Assembly: GCA_003154025.1 (NCBI GenBank)
Contig: PMCE01000378.1
Coordinates: 2,865-15,458 of the forward strand
Origin: Syntrophaceae bacterium
GTDB taxonomy: Bacteria; Desulfobacterota; SM23-61
Direction of reading: 5' to 3'
Length of the DNA stretch: 12,594 bases
The notes beneath the pieces are model-generated. The model saw only the letters and a list, made by a program, of their open reading frames with translations, did not search any database and was not told where the DNA came from. Below, piece by piece: positions 6,544 through 12,594 of the stretch. The translations under genes were made by a program, and so were the position numbers. The stretch's first letter is position 1; each line of letters begins with the position of its first letter.

Positions 6544-7802
6544 TGGCTGCCCTCATTTTCGGCACGTTCGCGTTACTGCTTATCATAGGTCTTCCCATTG
6601 CCCTGGCCATTGGTTTGGCCTCCTTTATCATCCTGGTGACTCAAGATGTGCCGCTGGTGGTGATCGCCCAACGGATGTTTGCCGGTACGGATTCATTTCC
6701 CCTGGTTGCTGTTCCTTTCTTTATCCTGGCAGGCGACCTGTTGGCCAAGGGAAAAATCTCGGATCGGCTAGTAAATTTCGCTGAATCCTTTTTGGGCTTT
6801 TTGAGGGGAGGGCTGTGGGTCGTTTCCGTGGTGGCCGCCATGTTTTTTGCAGGCATTACGGGATCCGGCGCAGCGGACACGGCCGCCATCGCGGCGCCCT
6901 TAATCCCGGAATTAAAAAAGAGAAACTACCGGCAAAACTTCTCGGCTGCCCTCATCGCATCGGCAGGGATCATTGGGGTGGTAATCCCGCCGTCGGTGCC
7001 GATGGTGCTCTACTGTTGCATTGCGGACCAGTCGATCGGAAAGCTCTTCCTGAACGGTTTTATTCCCGGAATATTAATGGGCCTGGCCTTGATTGGCGTG
7101 GCGTTACAAGAAGCCTATAAGAACCATTACCCGCGAGGGGCCGGGGTTTCTCTGCGGAATATCTGGAAGACTTTCAAGACAGCGGTCCTGGGGCTGCTCA
7201 CACCCTTGATCATTCTGGGTGGGATTTTCAGCGGTTACTTCACACCCTCAGAAGCAGCGGCGGTTGCGTTTAACTGGGCTATTTTTGTTTCCCTCTTTGT
7301 GTACCGGGAGATAGGCTGGCGGGAGTTTGTTCAGACCATTGTCAAGTCCGCAATTACCTCGGCGATCGTTATGTTCATTATTGCAACGGCAAATGTCTTT
7401 GGCTGGATCCTGGCAAACTGGCAGGTTCCCAATACGATCGCCAGTGCTGTCCTATCCATTTCACATAACAAATACATTATTCTGCTTCTCATTGATCTGA
7501 TCATCCTGATTGCGGGATGTGTCATGGAAACAGCTTCAGCGCTGATTATTTTGACACCGATTTTTCTGCCCCTGGTCAATCAATTGGGTATAAGCCTTAT
7601 CCATTTCGGAATCATTATGGTCGTCGGTTTGGCCATCGGCATGGTTACCCCACCGGTGGCTATCTGTCTCTATGTGTCCAGTACCATCAGCGGGTTGTCC
7701 ATTGAGGAGATAAGTCGAGCACTGGTTCGTCCCCTGACGGGTTTAATTGCTGCCTGGCTGTTCCTTACTTACTTTCCACTTTTTGTCAATATCATTTTTT
7801 AA
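6540..7802 (+). CDS. dctM: TRAP transporter large membrane subunit, DctM family
   Basis: A 420-residue, highly hydrophobic transport subunit with about 12 membrane segments. Family landmarks seen include GLPIALAIG near residue 17, the segment MFFAGITGSGAADTAAIAAP (about 101-120), the following ASAGIIGVVIPPSVPM, and FTPSEAAAVA in the second half; these hairpin regions form the sodium and substrate sites in characterised DctM/SiaM proteins. It overlaps dctQ by 4 bases and completes the operon. The length is normal and the frame intact. No convincing intrinsic terminator follows; the next 580 bases hold only relics. Confidence 0.95.
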   Translation: MMAALIFGTFALLLIIGLPIALAIGLASFIILVTQDVPLVVIAQRMFAGTDSFPLVAVPFFILAGDLLAKGKISDRLVNFAESFLGFLRGGLWVVSVVAAMFFAGITGSGAADTAAIAAPLIPELKKRNYRQNFSAALIASAGIIGVVIPPSVPMVLYCCIADQSIGKLFLNGFIPGILMGLALIGVALQEAYKNHYPRGAGVSLRNIWKTFKTAVLGLLTPLIILGGIFSGYFTPSEAAAVAFNWAIFVSLFVYREIGWREFVQTIVKSAITSAIVMFIIATANVFGWILANWQVPNTIASAVLSISHNKYIILLLIDLIILIAGCVMETASALIILTPIFLPLVNQLGISLIHFGIIMVVGLAIGMVTPPVAICLYVSSTISGLSIEEISRALVRPLTGLIAAWLFLTYFPLFVNIIF

Positions 7803-7850
7803 CAGGTAGGTAGGCGTTCATTGGTTCATGGCCGTCGGACCGCGGTGGGC

Positions 7851-7877
7851 TCCCCTCCCACGAGAGTGAAGGGGGGA
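7851..7877. repeat. Degenerate palindromic repeat
   Basis: CCCCT and AGGGG arms flank a centre containing CACGAGAG. It resembles, in eroded form, the perfect 10-base hairpin at 11789-11816, whose centre also contains ACGAGAG. It is probably a small intergenic repeat present in many copies in such genomes. Confidence 0.35.
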
Positions 7878-7933
7878 TGTCCCAGTATAAAGGGCGGCCC
7901 AAAACTGTGACATCCTCAAATAACCTCCTTCGA

Positions 7934-8013
7934 TAACCGTCAACCTGTTACCCCCTGCCGTGCCGGCAAAACATACCGATGAAGGACGGTGAGCGCTCAG
8001 TGCAGAAAGCCCC
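7934..8013 (+). pseudogene. Remnant of the unrecognised repeated gene, copy 3
   Basis: About 80 bases align with the last part of copies 1 and 2 (AACCGTCAACCTGTTAC, GCCGTGCCGGC, AAACATACCGATGAAGG, GAAAGCC). At least one small deletion and a TGA in the old frame destroy any coding capacity. No part upstream of this segment is recognisable. It breaks off at GAAAGCCC, the place where copy 1 also diverges. Confidence 0.6.
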
Positions 8014-8038
8014 ATGCACTCCGAGGGCCTGCATGGGG
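8010..8038. repeat. Perfect 9-base inverted repeat
   Basis: CCCCATGCA (8010-8018) and TGCATGGGG (8030-8038) pair perfectly around an 11-base centre. The arms begin exactly where copy 3 homology stops, so they could mark an insertion or recombination edge. No T-run follows on the plus strand. Confidence 0.5.
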
Positions 8039-8296
8039 AACCGTGCAGATGCCATACGGGGAACACGGAAAATCTCTACGCCTTCTCCTCGTTGGGCCTA
8101 CCCAGGATCTCCTGGATCATCTTCCCGGGTTCCAGGCAGATAGACAGAAGAATGGTTTCCATAGGCCAGGAATGAGCCATGTACACTCCGGCGCGGGTAT
8201 TATGTCTGACCTCATGCCCACTTGGTACCTGGATCCCACTGGCCCGCGTCTGCCATCCATATCCCTACGTGCGGTTTGGCGTTATTACCTGAGGCA

Positions 8297-8375
8297 AGAG
8301 CCGGATGCGGGAATGCCGCATGCCCGGATCTGTAAGGGGGGGTACCGGGCAATCGGCATCCTTACCGCGGTCCCT
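8297..8375 (+). mobile_element. Group II intron 3' end (domains V and VI), intron-encoded protein absent
   Basis: AGAGCCGG (8297-8304) pairs with CCGGATCT (8324-8331). Between them ATGCGG and CCGCAT form the inner stem with a 5-base loop, and GC makes the two-base bulge. This is the shape and size of group II intron domain V, including AGC of the catalytic triad at 8299-8301. The loop has five bases rather than a GNRA tetraloop, and the triad G faces A instead of the usual U, which may be a subgroup trait or decay. A G-rich arm and a GTACCGGGCAATCGGCATCC hairpin follow, as expected for domain VI. Upstream to 8039 I find no reverse transcriptase remnant and no clear 5' end, so this is a truncated copy. 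The exact 3' edge is uncertain. Confidence 0.6.
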
Positions 8376-8384
8376 TTACCGGGT

Positions 8385-9932
8385 TTATTTGTCCAGCCAG
8401 ACTCCCCAAAAATACGGCTGGCTACTCCATGCTTTGTATCCTTTGACATAGTCCCGGTAAGCATTGATGTAGTCGTAGTGGTAGAACAGGATGGAGGGAA
8501 CCCCTTCGATGGTCAGGGCATGGGCCTCCTCGAATAGCCTCTTCCTGGTTTCGAAGTCCAGGGTTCGATTGGCCGCCGTCATGATCTCCTTCATCCGGGG
8601 ATACAGATCTTCAAAACCGTTGTCTTTCACGTAATAGTAGGCCCTGGGAGGGTCTGGCCGGGGACCGATCCCGTAACTCAGAATCTGATAGTCACCCTTG
8701 TTCCGTTTCTGGATCTCCACAGCCCACTCGACGACATTGAGCTTGGTATTAACGCCGATCCCTGCCAGCTGGGACTGCACCAACACGGCGATGGTATACA
8801 TCTGGAGGTATTTTTTATTGGTGACGATTTCAACCTCTTCCCCTTTGTACCCGGATTCCTGGAGGAGCTGCTTGGCCTTCTTGATATCCTTGGGATACCA
8901 TTTTTTATGAAAAGGGGTGTAATACTCGCTCTTCGTAGGCACAAAGGATGGATTGACCACTCCATAGCCCCGGATAGCTGCTTGCATGACTGCTTCCCGG
9001 TCAATGGCGTATGCGCAGGCCTGGCGAAATTTCAAATTCTTGGTAACCGGCTGATTACACCCGAAAAAGATCTGGTACCAGGACTGGCCGGGAATGGATG
9101 CTAAAAGGATTCCCCGTTTCGAGTATTCGTTCCTAAATTTTTCTACGTCCTTAAAAGGGATGTATTGAAGGAAGTCCACTTCCTTGTTGAGGAGCGCCAT
9201 CGTGGCTACCGACTCCTCCGGAATGGGGATGAACTTGATCCTATCCAGGTAGGCAATTCTCTCCCCGGCGTAACCTCCGGCGGGGCCCGGGGTGGATCGG
9301 TACTTATCAAAACGTTCCAGGATCAGGTAACGGTCCGGCTTCCATTCCCTGAATAGAAAAGGCCCCGTTCCCACGGGGTGAGAAATTTTTCCTCCCTCTT
9401 TCTCGACCTCCTCTTTTGGAACGATGCCGATGACCGGGGAGGTCCCCCCCAGAGAATAAAGGATGGAAACGTCCGGCTGCTTTAAATGGACACGGACGGT
9501 ATATTTGTCCACCGCTTCAATGCGGCTGACGGTTTCCAGCAACTCCCGGCGGGGGCTGACCTTCAAGAACCGTTCGAGGGAATACTTTACGTCGTCGGCC
9601 ACCATTTCCCGCCCGGTGTGGAAAAGTTTTCCTTTTCTCAGGTAAAAGGTAATCTCCTGCTGGTTCTTGCTCATTTCATACCGCTCGGCTAGGCAAGGCC
9701 TGAGATCCCAGTTCTCGCCGTGGGCCAGAAGAGGTTCATAGACATGGTTCAGCACCAAAGAAACGACATCGGCTGTGGTTGCGTGGGGGTCCAGCCCGAC
9801 AACATCTGTATTCAGGCCGACGGTAATTGTCCCCCCTTTCTTGGGGGTGGCTTGAGCAAAGCCTACGGTGGCTCCCCAATATAAAAAAGCTAAAAGGGAA
9901 AAGGGTAGGACCAGAATAATTTTTATCCTCAT
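8385..9932 (-). CDS. Secreted ABC transporter substrate-binding protein, family 5 (DppA/OppA type)
   Basis: A 515-residue periplasmic binding protein. Residues 1-28 are a Sec signal ending AQA, with no lipobox cysteine. Mature features are typical of SBP family 5: GGTITVGLNTDVVGLDPHAT just after cleavage, a central HPVGTGPFLFREW signature (about 190), and CAYAIDREAVMQAAIRGYG further on, where the family normally has an A(V/I)NR/DRE motif. Members bind peptides, nickel or glycosides, and many environmental paralogues have unknown ligands. GGAGG (complement of 9938-9942) sits 5 bases before the ATG. No permease or ATPase gene is adjacent, so it is an orphan receptor here. It is divergent from the Tat metallolyase gene. 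Its stop lies just beyond the group II intron fragment, which is on the other strand. Confidence 0.93.
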   Translation of the reverse strand: MRIKIILVLPFSLLAFLYWGATVGFAQATPKKGGTITVGLNTDVVGLDPHATTADVVSLVLNHVYEPLLAHGENWDLRPCLAERYEMSKNQQEITFYLRKGKLFHTGREMVADDVKYSLERFLKVSPRRELLETVSRIEAVDKYTVRVHLKQPDVSILYSLGGTSPVIGIVPKEEVEKEGGKISHPVGTGPFLFREWKPDRYLILERFDKYRSTPGPAGGYAGERIAYLDRIKFIPIPEESVATMALLNKEVDFLQYIPFKDVEKFRNEYSKRGILLASIPGQSWYQIFFGCNQPVTKNLKFRQACAYAIDREAVMQAAIRGYGVVNPSFVPTKSEYYTPFHKKWYPKDIKKAKQLLQESGYKGEEVEIVTNKKYLQMYTIAVLVQSQLAGIGVNTKLNVVEWAVEIQKRNKGDYQILSYGIGPRPDPPRAYYYVKDNGFEDLYPRMKEIMTAANRTLDFETRKRLFEEAHALTIEGVPSILFYHYDYINAYRDYVKGYKAWSSQPYFWGVWLDK

Positions 9933-9998
9933 TTTTTCCTCCCCGAAAAAATTTCGTCTTTCTTAGTTGTTCATGACCAGAGATATATATAATCGTAT

Positions 9999-10049
9999 CA
10001 AAAAAAATAAAGAAAAATCCGACGCCGGGACGACCGGCCGGTCGCCCCG
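9999..10049 (-). terminator. Minus-strand hairpin with T-rich tract in the divergent region
   Basis: CGACCGGCCGGTCG (10031-10044) is a perfect 14-base palindrome. Flanking bases 10026-10030 and 10045-10049 extend it; read on the minus strand, the one imperfect position becomes a G-U pair, whereas on the plus strand it is A-C. On the minus strand the hairpin is followed, after a few bases, by a T-rich run (complement of 9999-10018). This fits an intrinsic terminator or attenuator about 70-120 bases before the binding-protein ATG. A dimeric-regulator site is the alternative. Confidence 0.45.
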
Positions 10050-10312
10050 ACATCAGGCGTGCCCCGGAGTAAATCTCCCCAAGCCCGTTCTATCTTTTAT
10101 GGATTGAAAGTTACACCTTTGGGGACGCCATGTCAAACCTCTCTGGTAGGAAGTGTCAAGCCAATTTTATCCAAGGCGGCCGAAAGAGTAAAGAAAGCCT
10201 ATTCCCGTAGCTTCGGACTGACAACCTCCCCGAAGAAACCTCTTGAAGCTGAGACTCCTTCATAATAAGATACCCTCGCAATTCAACTGACATGGCAACA
10301 CGTATCGAATTC
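10050..10312. other. Divergent intergenic region, no recognised gene
   Basis: An open stretch at 10059-10265 reads on the plus strand, but it has no ribosome site and no family that I know. AGCTTC (10209-10214) and GAAGCT are inverted around CTTCGG and CCGAAG arms, a weak nested hairpin. I could not pick a convincing promoter for the gene at 10327. Confidence 0.35.
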
Positions 10313-10326
10313 AAAGGAGGAATAAC

Positions 10327-11658
10327 ATGAAGCGCAGAGATTTTCTGAAGACCGGGGCAGCCGTCCTCGGGACATCCATGATGGCCGACAACATCTTTTC
10401 TTTGGGTTTGGGGGGGAGACTGGCTCAGGCCGCACCCGCAGGCCCGAAAGGGGCAAATAGGAAGTTCGACACCTGCTTTGGCACCTTCAACACCAACGGG
10501 CTAAATGTCACCATGCCCGAAGAGGTGATTCTCTCGGACGTAACTATGCGCGACGGGGAGCAGACCGTAGGCGTGGCATTCTCGCTTGAGGAGAAGGTGG
10601 ATTTTGCCCGCCGCCTTGTCGCCCTCGGGCTGCCGCAGTTCCAACTCGGCCGCGCTGATACCCCGGATGGCCGGAAGGAAGCGGAAACCTTGTGTCACCT
10701 CGGTCTGCCGTGCAAAATCGAGATTATGGCCGGTGGCGGGGCCAAGGATTGGCGCCAGCAAATTGACGCGGCGCTGGCCTGCGGCGCGGATAGCGTGCAT
10801 ACGAATATTGCCACATCCACATACATGCGAAATATGCAGGGCGACATTCCGGAATCGGAAGTAATCAAGCGGCTTGATGACGTCGTAAATCATATGAGAA
10901 AAACCAGCACGAAGATCGTCAAAATCAGCCTCATGGACTCCACGCGGACTGAAGAGAAATTCCTGCTGGAGGTGGTTCGCCACATGGGGAGAATGGGCGT
11001 GGACCGCCTTGCTTTAGCGGACACGGCAGGCACAGCGACTCCAGAGGGCTATTTCTACCTGATCAGCAAAATACGGGAGACCCTGGGCGCCTTCCCCCGT
11101 CCGCCTATCATCGGCCTTCACACCCATAACGATTTCGGGCTTGCCCTGGCTAATGTCTTTGCCGGGGTTAAAGCCGGGGCAAGGCTAATCGACGTCTGTG
11201 TGAACGGACTTGGGGAACGTGCCGGTAATGCTTCCCTCGCAGAGGTGGCGCTCGGCCTGGAGGCCTTTTATGGAGTGAATACGAATATCCGTCTGGAGGG
11301 ACTGTTCGACATTTCGAAACATGTGGAGAAAATCTCAGGGATACCCATTCCGACGAACAAGCCGTTTGTGGGCGAGTATGTCAGTGCTGACCAATCGGAC
11401 GGCCATACGAAGGCTTACCTGGAGAACCCCGACGCCTTTGTAGGCATCAAGCCCGAGGTCTACGGAAACAAGCGAAAACTCATCCTCGGCGTTAAGACCG
11501 GCAACACTACCCTGGAGGCCAAGATTCGGGAGTTGAAATTGGATGTACCGCCGGAACGGTACCCTCAAATTTTGCAACGCATCCGGGCTTTGAGCCTCCA
11601 GAACAAAGGCAGCGCTCTTTTGGATGCAGACCTGATCAAAATTATCCGCGAACCATAG
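10327..11658 (+). CDS. Tat-exported DRE-TIM metallolyase (homocitrate/isopropylmalate synthase-like)
   Basis: A 443-residue protein. Residues 1-36 form a canonical Tat signal: RRDFLK (3-8), a hydrophobic stretch, and AQA before the predicted cleavage. The rest is a DRE-TIM metallolyase barrel. It has DVTMRDGEQ (71-79), [10 protein letters not shown] (158-167), the metal-binding H265-T-H267-N-D269, and [14 protein letters not shown] (294-307), the signature of the acetyl-CoA-condensing branch. H360 matches the catalytic His of the SGxH motif of isopropylmalate synthase. Deviations are Q106 where IExG/MEVG has Glu, and ADQSDGH (354-360) where AHxSGIH is usual. There is no LeuA-type regulatory domain. 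Relatives use acyl-CoA or pyruvate in the cytoplasm, so export is odd; an aldol-type lyase or synthase on free acids is one guess. AAAGGAGG (10313-10320) precedes the ATG by 6 bases. It is divergent from the binding protein at 8385-9932, with no co-directional partner. Confidence 0.93.
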   Translation: MKRRDFLKTGAAVLGTSMMADNIFSLGLGGRLAQAAPAGPKGANRKFDTCFGTFNTNGLNVTMPEEVILSDVTMRDGEQTVGVAFSLEEKVDFARRLVALGLPQFQLGRADTPDGRKEAETLCHLGLPCKIEIMAGGGAKDWRQQIDAALACGADSVHTNIATSTYMRNMQGDIPESEVIKRLDDVVNHMRKTSTKIVKISLMDSTRTEEKFLLEVVRHMGRMGVDRLALADTAGTATPEGYFYLISKIRETLGAFPRPPIIGLHTHNDFGLALANVFAGVKAGARLIDVCVNGLGERAGNASLAEVALGLEAFYGVNTNIRLEGLFDISKHVEKISGIPIPTNKPFVGEYVSADQSDGHTKAYLENPDAFVGIKPEVYGNKRKLILGVKTGNTTLEAKIRELKLDVPPERYPQILQRIRALSLQNKGSALLDADLIKIIREP

Positions 11659-11705
11659 TGCCCCCGGTCTGGGGTGCCATTCGCAAGAGAGAATGAATGG
11701 GGGCA
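11659..11705. repeat. Nested inverted repeats after the metallolyase gene
   Basis: TGCCCCC (11659-11665) pairs with GGGGGCA (11699-11705), enclosing CATTC (11678-11682) and GAATG (11691-11695). It starts directly after the stop codon and could stabilise or end the transcript, but there is no T-run after it. Confidence 0.35.
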
Positions 11706-11722
11706 TTCAGCGCTAACGAAGA

Positions 11723-12195
11723 ATGATGAAAGCTTCGAAAATTGAACGGCTGTTTACTCAATTGAAGTTCGACCCGGATGTCCATCTTCCCCCTGACGAG
11801 AGGCGGCGTCAGGGGGGACGTCCTTTCCGAATTGATTTGCCAGGTGTGAACCGGGCGCCGGTGGTGACTGAAGTTCCGGGATTCGAGCATGAGGAAGCGC
11901 TGACCCTTGGGCGGGCGGTGGCAGGGCTGAACGCATACTCCAAAGGGGTTTCCCTGGGGCTCATCCAGCCGACTCCCAAAGGGTCCAAGAACAGCGGCGG
12001 AAGATTCGCAAAGAAGAAACCGTGACCGTTGACCTGTTACATCGTGCCGTGCCGGCGAAACATACCGACGAAGGGTTGCGATCGCTCACCGGAGAAAGCT
12101 CCATCCGTCCCGCAAGCGTGCAGAAGTATCCGGAGGGCAAGTTCGGTGATGCCCTCTTATGGGCGTCCTCCCATATAGTCCCCCATATACCGTGA
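11723..12195 (+). pseudogene. Unrecognised repeated gene, copy 2, broken by a 1-base deletion
   Basis: The first frame runs 11723-12025. From RAPVVTEVPGFEHEEALTLGRA it matches copy 1. At about 11981 one base is missing relative to copy 1 (CCCAAAGGGTCC against CCCAAAGAGGTCC), so this frame ends in KKKP. The original frame continues without stop to 12195 through VTVDLLHRAVPAKHTDEGLR, GESSIRPASVQKYPEGKFGDAL and a short unrelated end. This copy is the longest on the 3' side and best shows the ancestral protein. The N-terminal part contains a palindromic repeat (11789-11816) and may not belong to the gene. Family and function are unknown. Confidence 0.6.
11789..11816. repeat. Perfect 10-base-stem palindromic repeat
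   Basis: CCCCCTGACG and CGTCAGGGGG pair perfectly around an 8-base loop AGAGGCGG. A degenerate relative lies at 7851-7877. It sits within the 5' part of copy 2, upstream of the homologous core, and was probably inserted there or marks its original upstream edge. Confidence 0.6.
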
Positions 12196-12230
12196 AGAGA
12201 GAATCCTGCACCTGCCAGCGTTTAGCCACA

Positions 12231-12341
12231 ATGCCGCAAAAGTGACGATATCCGGATCCCCTTTCAGCGATTTTCTTGAAAAAAAGGAAGAGTTATGTAT
12301 TTTTTGACAAATCTAAAAGCTTTTGCTATTATGCCGCAAAA
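12231..12341 (+). repeat. Direct repeat ATGCCGCAAAA, two copies exactly 100 bases apart
   Basis: ATGCCGCAAAA occurs at 12231-12241 and 12331-12341. The second copy overlaps the end of the -10 box and the expected start site of the regulator promoter, so the pair could be operator sites. Confidence 0.5.
12304..12332 (+). promoter_or_regulatory. Strong sigma-70 promoter before the HTH regulator
   Basis: TTGACA (12304-12309, perfect) and TATTAT (12327-12332, 5 of 6) are separated by 17 bases. The start would be near 12339, giving a leader of about 75 bases to the ATG at 12415. Confidence 0.65.
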
Positions 12342-12414
12342 TTTAACTCTCGTTCAAAACCTTATCCCCGGAATCTGGAATGCGGGTTTTTCTTCCAAGA
12401 AGAGAGGAAATAGA

Positions 12415-12594
12415 ATGAGGGGGGGCAGTTAGCCCGGCAGCGGCGCATCATCCAGGCCCTTGAGGCCAGTCCCAACGGGCTGACCGCTGTCGAGATGGCG
12501 CAGGGGGAAGAAACTGGATTCTGGACCACCTGTCGGGAACTGGAAACCATCCAGGGGCCGGGTTTCCCCTGTATGCCCAAAGTGTCGGGAAGGC
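12415..12594 (+). pseudogene. N-terminus of an HTH (DeoR/WYL-type) regulator, out of frame with its start codon
   Basis: From 12426 an open frame reads QLARQRRIIQALEASPNGLT, then VEMAQ and RELETIQGPGFP. This matches the HTH start of WYL-domain regulators, where QLARQWRII, then EIA and YRDLEALQ, are usual. The natural ATG at 12415, with AGAGGA upstream, is in another frame: it crosses seven G residues (12419-12425) and stops at the fifth codon after it (TAG). One more G would restore the frame. Several core residues are also changed (for example TIYRDLE to TTCRELE), which points to decay rather than a live gene. The frame runs off the right edge, so any WYL domain lies outside. Confidence 0.62.

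Noticed and set aside
7989..8537. 182-codon plus-strand open frame
   Set aside because: It runs through the copy 3 relic, the group II intron RNA and the antisense of the binding-protein gene; its sequence is explained by these.
9983..10001. AT-rich run TATATATAAT as a promoter of the binding-protein gene
   Set aside because: No acceptable -35 box lies at the right distance on the minus strand.
1..12594. CRISPR array, tRNA or rRNA gene
   Set aside because: No regularly spaced repeat series, no cloverleaf with a T-loop motif, and no rRNA core sequence was seen on either strand.

Overview
The window reads like accessory chromosome from an uncultivated anaerobe, most likely a delta-proteobacterium (Desulfobacterota, Syntrophales/Syntrophobacterales-like). 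This is inferred from gene content only: a Tat-exported fumarate-reductase-type flavoprotein, a TRAP carboxylate transporter, HigBA, IS21 and group II intron debris, and WYL-regulator remains. No rRNA or tRNA gene was found to anchor the taxonomy.

Left part (1-4360). A Tat-signal flavoprotein on the minus strand is cut by the left edge; all of its fumarate-reductase active-site residues can be seen. To its right lie a HigB/HigA toxin-antitoxin pair with a consensus promoter almost touching the toxin start codon, a fragment of an unrecognised gene (copy 1 of 3 in the window), and an NYN-nuclease/LOTUS protein. The flavoprotein and the NYN gene, facing opposite ways, each have the same promoter-like module about 90-110 bases upstream.

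Middle part (4361-8384). A broken IS21 relic (3' end of istB plus the right end) lies directly before a complete TRAP operon, dctP-dctQ-dctM. The IS end may supply the -35 box of the operon. A G/C hairpin with a T-run separates dctP from dctQ. After dctM come a remnant of the repeated gene (copy 3) and a group II intron 3' end (domains V/VI) without a reverse transcriptase.

Right part (8385-12594). A secreted family 5 ABC substrate-binding protein (minus) and a Tat-exported DRE-TIM metallolyase (plus) are divergently transcribed. The metallolyase is a homocitrate/isopropylmalate synthase-like protein and is the most unusual item here, because its relatives are cytoplasmic acyl-CoA enzymes. 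The window ends with copy 2 of the repeated gene, carrying a 1-base deletion, and the start of a frameshifted HTH/WYL-type regulator behind a strong promoter.

Together the intact genes suggest a module for handling organic acids at the cell surface: two soluble binding proteins, one complete importer, and two folded periplasmic enzymes, one reducing C=C bonds and one that may make or break C-C bonds. This linkage is inferred from proximity and cell location; the genes are not in one operon.
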